A DNA stretch of 64,000 nucleotides from DASSUW01 sp963774155. Its GTDB lineage: Bacteria > Actinomycetota > Thermoleophilia > Solirubrobacterales > Solirubrobacteraceae. Position 1 is the stretch's first letter. The number at the start of each line of letters is the position of its first letter. Location of the stretch: positions 496,001 to 560,000 of the forward strand of contig CAVZDW010000004.1 in the NCBI GenBank assembly GCA_963774155.1, in the 5' to 3' direction. Position numbers and translations under genes: made by a program. The notes under the pieces are model-generated. The model was given only the letters and a program-made list of their open reading frames with translations. It ran no database searches and had not been told where the DNA came from. Shown here in pieces: positions 62,001 through 64,000 of this stretch.

Positions 62001-62702
62001 CCGTCAGCCGCAACGCATGCGCCGCGAGCAGCAGCGCGCGATCCGAGAGGTGCTCGCCAAGCGCGGCTTCCGAGTCACGGGCCATTCGCTCGGCGTCGGA
62101 CATGATCAGGGCGGACACCTGCATGCCGTACAGCTCGTCCTTGCTCTTCCCGTGCAGCGTGCTCGCGATGGTCGCCACCTTGTCGCGAAACAGCGGATCG
62201 CTGAGGCGACAGTCTGCTTCCGTCAGCTCACGGAGATCGACGAACAGCGGCGTCTGTTCGAAGGCCGTGTGGAGGACCTCGGGAAGTGCATCTGAGAGCT
62301 GCGGATCGAACGCCGTGTCCCCTTCGTTCCACTGGATGCCGCCTTTCGCGAGCCCGAGGATGATCTGGTCAGGACCGCGTTGGGCGAGCCAGTAGGCAAT
62401 CTCCTTCTGCGTGTAGAACGAGCGGGCGGACTCCGGAGACGCGAGGTAGATGAAGTACTCCGAATCATCCAACGCCTCGCGCAGGATCTCCCAGAGGTCA
62501 GGACTCGCGGCGAGCCCGGATTCGTCGCGGAAGATCTTCGGCCCGCTCCGCTCATACCACGGCGTTCCAAAGCGATAGAGCGCATCCTGGAGGGCGCGCG
62601 CGAGCCCCAGGTAGGTATGGCTGTACGAGATGAACGCCTTGTAGCGCGTGGTGCCTCGATCGAGAAAGGTGGCTCAGTATCCCACGGAGTCGGCGGCTTC
62701 AT
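59050..62702 (-). CDS. TIR-domain protein with C-terminal WD40 propeller(s)
   Basis: Large two-part protein, about 1217 aa if repaired. The TIR core reads 'YKAFISYSHTYLGLARALQD', 'FGTPWYERSGPKIFRDE', 'LREALDDSEYFIYLASPESA' and 'SFYTQKEIAYWL', the last with the Glu expected of NADase TIRs. After a helical linker come about 14-17 WD40-like blades ('ITDVTFSPDGNCLATCSIDR', 'VADVCWSPDEQSLVSAGADG'), ending 'LLAVAQRSIGREPSEEERRR'. The frame containing the TIR has no ATG, GTG or TTG before 'YKAFISY'; ATG 62702 in another frame gives 'KPPTPWDTEPPFSIEAPR' and joins it if one base is added near 62650. TTG 62472 would cut the TIR in half. Likely a sensor-effector of immunity or stress. Confidence 0.78.
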
Positions 62703-62717
62703 GGGAGGATCGCCGTC

Positions 62718-64000
62718 ATGGACGATCGCGGTTCCACGGATGTGGTCGTCGCGCGCCTGGCGGAGCAGCTCCGGGCTCCCCAGGGCGATGAGGTACCGGT
62801 CATCCTCGTGTTCGGCAGCGCGGGCGAGGGGGTCGCGAAGGCTCAGGCGATCACCGGCGCGGCCGTGATCGACGACGAGCTCGTCGCGGGCGACGCGGAC
62901 GCGGCCGCGGCACCGGATCCCGTCCGGCTGCGGTTCGAGACCGCCGCGGCGGCGGCAGGCGCTCGGCGCATGGTCGTCGTGCTCGCCGACGAGCGGACGA
63001 ACGCCGACGCGGCCGCCGAGGCCAAGCGCCGCCAATGCCCGCTCTTCGTGGTGTCCGACAGCGCCGACGGGCCCGTGCAGCTCGCGCGCGGGATCGCATG
63101 GGAGCTCCAGGACGAGCCGGTCCTCAAGCGGGCGTGGCGCACCTTCGCCACGTACGACGCGCACGCGACCGCGCTGCGGGCCACGTTCGAGAACTTTCAG
63201 AAGTGGATCCTGGGGCTCGGCATCGCGGCGACGTTCCTCGCCCTGCTGAGCAATGCCGTCCAGGGCGACCCGGATCACGTCTCGGGCGGGGAGGACCTCC
63301 TCCACTGGGCCGTGGTGGCGGGGCCCATCGTCGTGGCCGTCCTGATCGCCCTCGCCAACCGCCGGGCGGCCGGCAAGCGCTGGGTCCTGCTGCGCGCCGG
63401 AGCGGAGTCCGTGAAGGGGCAGATCTACCGCTACCGCACGCGCAGGGAGCGCGATCCGGCGGAGCTGGCCAAGCGGCTCGACGAGATCGACTCGCGCCTC
63501 ATGCAGAGCGAGGCGAGCGGCGGCCCGCTGACGCCATACAGCGGCGTGCTGCCACCCGGCATGTACGGCGCCGAGGCCGAGGACGATGGCCTGTCGCAGC
63601 TCGACGGCGACCAGTACCTGCGGATCCGCGTCGCGGACCAGCTCCGCTACTACCACGGGAAGGTGAAGGACCTCGACCGCCTGCGGAACCGGCTGCAGGT
63701 GGTGGGCGTGGCGGCCGGCGGCGCCGGCGCGATCCTCGCCGCGGCCGGAGCGGAGATCTGGATCGGGCTCACGACCGCCGTGTCGGGCGCGGCGCTGTCA
63801 TATCTCGGCTACCTCCAGGTCGACAACGCGATCGTGACCTACAACCAGTCGGCGGCGCAGCTCGAATCCCTGGAGCGGGGTTGGGACGCGCTCAAGCAGC
63901 AGGGCTGGGACGCGCTCACACCCGAGCAGCGCGCTGAGCGGTTCGAGCAATGTGTGACGATGACCGAAGGCGTGCTGACGGCCGAGCTCGGCGGTTGGGT
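62718..64000 (+). CDS. SLOG-like / two-SLATT (DUF4231-type) membrane protein, partial
   Basis: At least 427 aa, open to the window end. Residues ~27-136 form an alpha/beta domain ('VPVILVFGSAGEGVAKAQAI', 'ARRMVVVLADERTNADA') that looks like a nucleotide-sensing SLOG- or TIR-like fold. Two copies of a two-helix unit follow: helices at 163-179 and 197-214 then 'LLRAGAESVKGQIYRYRTRR', and 'QLRYYHGKVKDLDRLRNRLQ' before helices at 327-343 and 347-365. The Tyr/Arg pattern is that of SLATT/DUF4231 domains, predicted pore-forming effectors. ATG 62718 is preceded by GGGAGG (62703-62708). Divergent from the TIR-WD40 gene by only 15 nt. Confidence 0.72.
   Translation, partial: MDDRGSTDVVVARLAEQLRAPQGDEVPVILVFGSAGEGVAKAQAITGAAVIDDELVAGDADAAAAPDPVRLRFETAAAAAGARRMVVVLADERTNADAAAEAKRRQCPLFVVSDSADGPVQLARGIAWELQDEPVLKRAWRTFATYDAHATALRATFENFQKWILGLGIAATFLALLSNAVQGDPDHVSGGEDLLHWAVVAGPIVVAVLIALANRRAAGKRWVLLRAGAESVKGQIYRYRTRRERDPAELAKRLDEIDSRLMQSEASGGPLTPYSGVLPPGMYGAEAEDDGLSQLDGDQYLRIRVADQLRYYHGKVKDLDRLRNRLQVVGVAAGGAGAILAAAGAEIWIGLTTAVSGAALSYLGYLQVDNAIVTYNQSAAQLESLERGWDALKQQGWDALTPEQRAERFEQCVTMTEGVLTAELGGW

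Noticed and set aside
62223..62472. TTG 62472 as start of the WD40 protein
   Set aside because: It would remove the 'FISYSH' half of the TIR domain, which is clearly encoded just upstream in the same frame.

Overview
The window is high-GC DNA with dense, often ATGA/GTGA-overlapped operons, many GTG/TTG starts and very short intergenic gaps. Gene content (two-component system, Rpf-like cell-wall protein under a ydaO-type riboswitch, GH57/methyltransferase pair, HutC-type regulators, DUF1707, UPF0182) fits an actinobacterium, plausibly of the Thermoleophilia (Solirubrobacter/Conexibacter-like); that placement is inference. No rRNA, tRNA, CRISPR array, transposase or phage gene was seen.

Layout. 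1-3 kb: gamma-glutamyltranspeptidase, DUF1707 protein, a broken small membrane gene and a ROK kinase. 3-10.6 kb: sugar operon (Gfo/Idh oxidoreductase, SIS protein, ABC binding protein, ATPase, two permeases, MetE-like protein). 10.6-13 kb: a TetR gene and a FixH-like membrane protein interrupt the sugar locus. 13.1-20.2 kb: second sugar operon (Gfo/Idh, TIM-barrel isomerase, zinc dehydrogenase, HAD phosphatase, DUF4432 epimerase) and a convergent operon SDR-SMP30 lactonase-GntR. The three sugar units share a 13-bp operator in the same orientation just downstream of a recognisable promoter, so the GntR protein probably controls all of them.

20-30 kb: divergent TusA-like/DsrE-like genes, lipoprotein, ankyrin protein, Na+/H+ antiporter, TetR-controlled ABC exporter, Lon-N-domain protein, FKBP, methyltransferase plus GH57 enzyme, then a c-di-AMP riboswitch before an Rpf-like gene. 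30-42 kb: hydroxyproline-type racemase and cyclodeaminase, globin, small metabolic genes, a CGNR regulator with an orphan LivM permease, murein endopeptidase, ArsR/AHSA1 pair and an RTX-type secreted protein. 42-52 kb: NarL-type two-component system with divergent ABC transporter, MBL enzyme, PPOX protein, class I amidotransferase, TetR/cupin pair, DHFR-like protein, DUF808 and a dehalogenase-like hydrolase. 52-64 kb: cation exchanger, a very large HTH-UPF0182-Ig-like fusion, a broken phosphotransferase, an EamA transporter, and at the right edge a divergent pair that looks like a conflict/defence module: a TIR-WD40 protein (minus) and a SLOG-like/two-SLATT membrane protein (plus, cut by the window end).

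Two cross-window patterns matter. Several genes carry -10 hexamers 6-8 nt before the start codon, which indicates leaderless mRNAs. About ten otherwise conserved genes contain single-base frameshifts that a one-base edit repairs exactly; either many are pseudogenes or, more likely, the assembly carries indel errors. Reading frames near these points should be checked against reads before biological conclusions are drawn.
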